Assembly: GCA_022606425.2 (NCBI GenBank)
Contig: JAHDVF020001563.1
Span: forward strand, 62,001 to 126,000
Direction of reading: 5' to 3'
DNA from: Lepidostoma basale
Lineage: Eukaryota > Arthropoda > Insecta > Trichoptera > Lepidostomatidae
DNA length: 64,000 nucleotides
The notes under the pieces were generated by a model, which saw only the letters and a program-made list of their open reading frames with translations, made no database searches and was not told the DNA's origin. Within the stretch, counting starts at the first letter, position 1. Each line of letters begins with the position of its first letter. Both the position numbers and the translations under genes were made by a program. Below are positions 62,783 through 64,000 of the stretch, piece after piece.

Positions 62783-63789
62783 ATAATACTGTGAAAACGC
62801 TCCTGAAATAAGTTACTCAAGAAAACGGGGCTTTACTGAATAGCCGAATTATATATTTTTATTTTATATTTATTTTGCATCCACCCCAATTGCGCAAATG
62901 GAATATCACGGGCTCCCACTGGACCTACTCATGTATGTATTTGGCAATAAAATTGACACATAAATCAGATGGCTAGAAAAACATATTCATGTGTCGTGGT
63001 CCTTACAACTTCCACCCCAACGATATCCCGCAGTGCTTCCATATTGTTAAAAGGGAAATCATTTTTTTAAACATTTAATTTTTGAACGTATAAAGTATGA
63101 AATCACTAGAGTGGTCAAATCTCGTTAGTCACGATGTCACTCTCGTATCAATTATTAATCTCTCCACTATTTATTTTATTTTTTTAACAAATAATGAATC
63201 CCCTGTTTCTTTTTAAATAAAAGAAACTGTTTAATTCATTAACATTGACATAATTCATATATTTTATTTTATATAATATTTTTGGTATAAGGTCTTTGAG
63301 ACTGAAATTGATAAATAATTCGTATTTGTTAATCTGAATAAAAAAGCACATTACGTATTCATACCATACACCGTTCTGCTGTATGTTTAATACGTTATTT
63401 TATTCACCGATTTTGTATTTAATAAAAATGTTTAAATTATATTTAAATATGTAAAACAAATATATATTTACAAAATAATAAATAAATAAAAATAGGATTA
63501 ATTATAACATTTTGATTATTCCCAGTCTATTATTTCCATATTCTATTTGGGGCAGCTATGATGTAAATATTAACTTAAATCAAATCATCATTATCTTTAA
63601 TTGAAAAAAAAATATTAAATATTAAAAATTAAAACACGAAAGTACACACGAATAGCGTGCTAACAAAAAACACGTTTATTTTTAAATGTGTAATGTGATA
63701 ACAATAATTACTTAAAGAGGAAATCGTTTTTTTTTTTCATTTGTCACAGTCTTGAAGGAACATGACGATATTTCCGAATATTTCTTATA
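62783..63789. other. AT-rich stretch
   Basis: Nothing recognised; strong A/T runs throughout 63060..63740. Confidence 0.3.
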
Positions 63790-63985
63790 TTTATATAAGA
63801 GAACAAAAGACACTCGGCCGGCTTTATGATAGCGACCGGAAGTCGGGAAGATGGCGGCGGGCGCCACGCCGGAAGCTCTCCAGCTTTCTTCTCCCAAATT
63901 GATAACTTTTCAACTAGTTCTTTGTCGCGGGAGGAGTATTCCCAAGAGACATTTCGCTGGCCCCAAAGCATAAAAGAGTAACTTG
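63790..63985. promoter_or_regulatory. CpG-rich patch with promoter-like motifs
   Basis: GACCGGAAGTCGGGAAGATG, GCGGCGGGCGCCACGCCGGA contains two CCGGAAG strings (ETS-type sites) flanking AAGATGGCGGC (a YY1/Pleiohomeotic-type site). This combination is known from housekeeping promoters. No transcript can be attached because the window ends here. Strand and function are inference. Confidence 0.25.
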
Positions 63986-64000
63986 CTAATTAAATGCTTT

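Noticed and set aside
1..64000. CRISPR array, rRNA or bacterial operon structure
   Set aside because: No regularly spaced short repeats with unique spacers, no rRNA-like conserved blocks, and no closely packed gene order; the window is eukaryotic repeat-rich DNA.
1..64000. Autonomous Penelope-like element (reverse transcriptase with GIY-YIG nuclease)
   Set aside because: I looked for a long frame next to each hairpin family and found none; only end-like structures are present.

Overview
The window looks like insect nuclear DNA with very little coding capacity. It is strongly AT-rich, with isolated GC-rich islands of 100-300 bp, and is packed with transposable-element remnants. Several LINE tails carry a CTGGACATAGGCCTC-type phrase that I associate with Lepidoptera, so a moth or butterfly is my best guess, but the order is not proven. 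I see no host gene with convincing exons. The one convincing intact protein-coding gene is a mariner transposase (2720..3781) inside a complete element with matching terminal inverted repeats and TA target duplications (2514..3835).

The rest falls into four layers. (1) LINE 3' ends: the main family, LINE-A here, encodes the C-terminal tail of a non-LTR reverse transcriptase and ends in CGGCGTGATGG followed by (TTAG)n. About 19 copies or fragments are spread over both strands, some with 11-bp target duplications. Other LINE families (B to G) give one to six fragments each. (2) Non-coding passengers: NA-1, up to 752 bp, shares only about the last 60 bp with LINE-A. Its copies at 30.3, 37.2, 59.3 and 60.8 kb have target duplications (14, 10, 61/63 and 10 bp), one of them nested inside a LINE-A copy. 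A second passenger, the composite element at 29.1 and 56.0 kb, fuses a unique head, a SINE-like piece and two reverse-transcriptase fragments, with identical internal deletions in both copies. (3) A tRNA-related SINE with A and B boxes (19.7, 36.0, 39.4, 58.0 kb). (4) Many inverted-repeat hairpin elements (families HP1 to HP13). Most carry a recurring motif: CTGANGA-like, one extra base, a short helix, GAAAC, 2-4 bases, then GTC or GTT. This is close to a hammerhead ribozyme core and fits the terminal repeats of Penelope-like elements, but no Penelope protein is present.

By region: 0-5 kb LINE-A scraps, a small hairpin and the mariner; 5-19 kb hairpin families HP1-HP5 and HP7 with LINE pieces; 19-27 kb SINEs, LINE-A/B, and an exceptional 289-bp-arm near-perfect palindrome at 22851..23474; 27-42 kb nested LINE-A/NA-1, LINE-C/E and a possible TTAA-type DNA element; 42-55 kb AT-rich unique sequence with sparse hairpins, two more LINE families and a 62-74 bp minisatellite; 55-61 kb composite element, a SINE inside a hairpin, and NA-1 with its long duplication; 61-64 kb mostly unique DNA ending in a CpG-rich patch at 63790..63985. 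The unique GC-rich islands may be conserved regulatory DNA of a gene desert; that is inference only.
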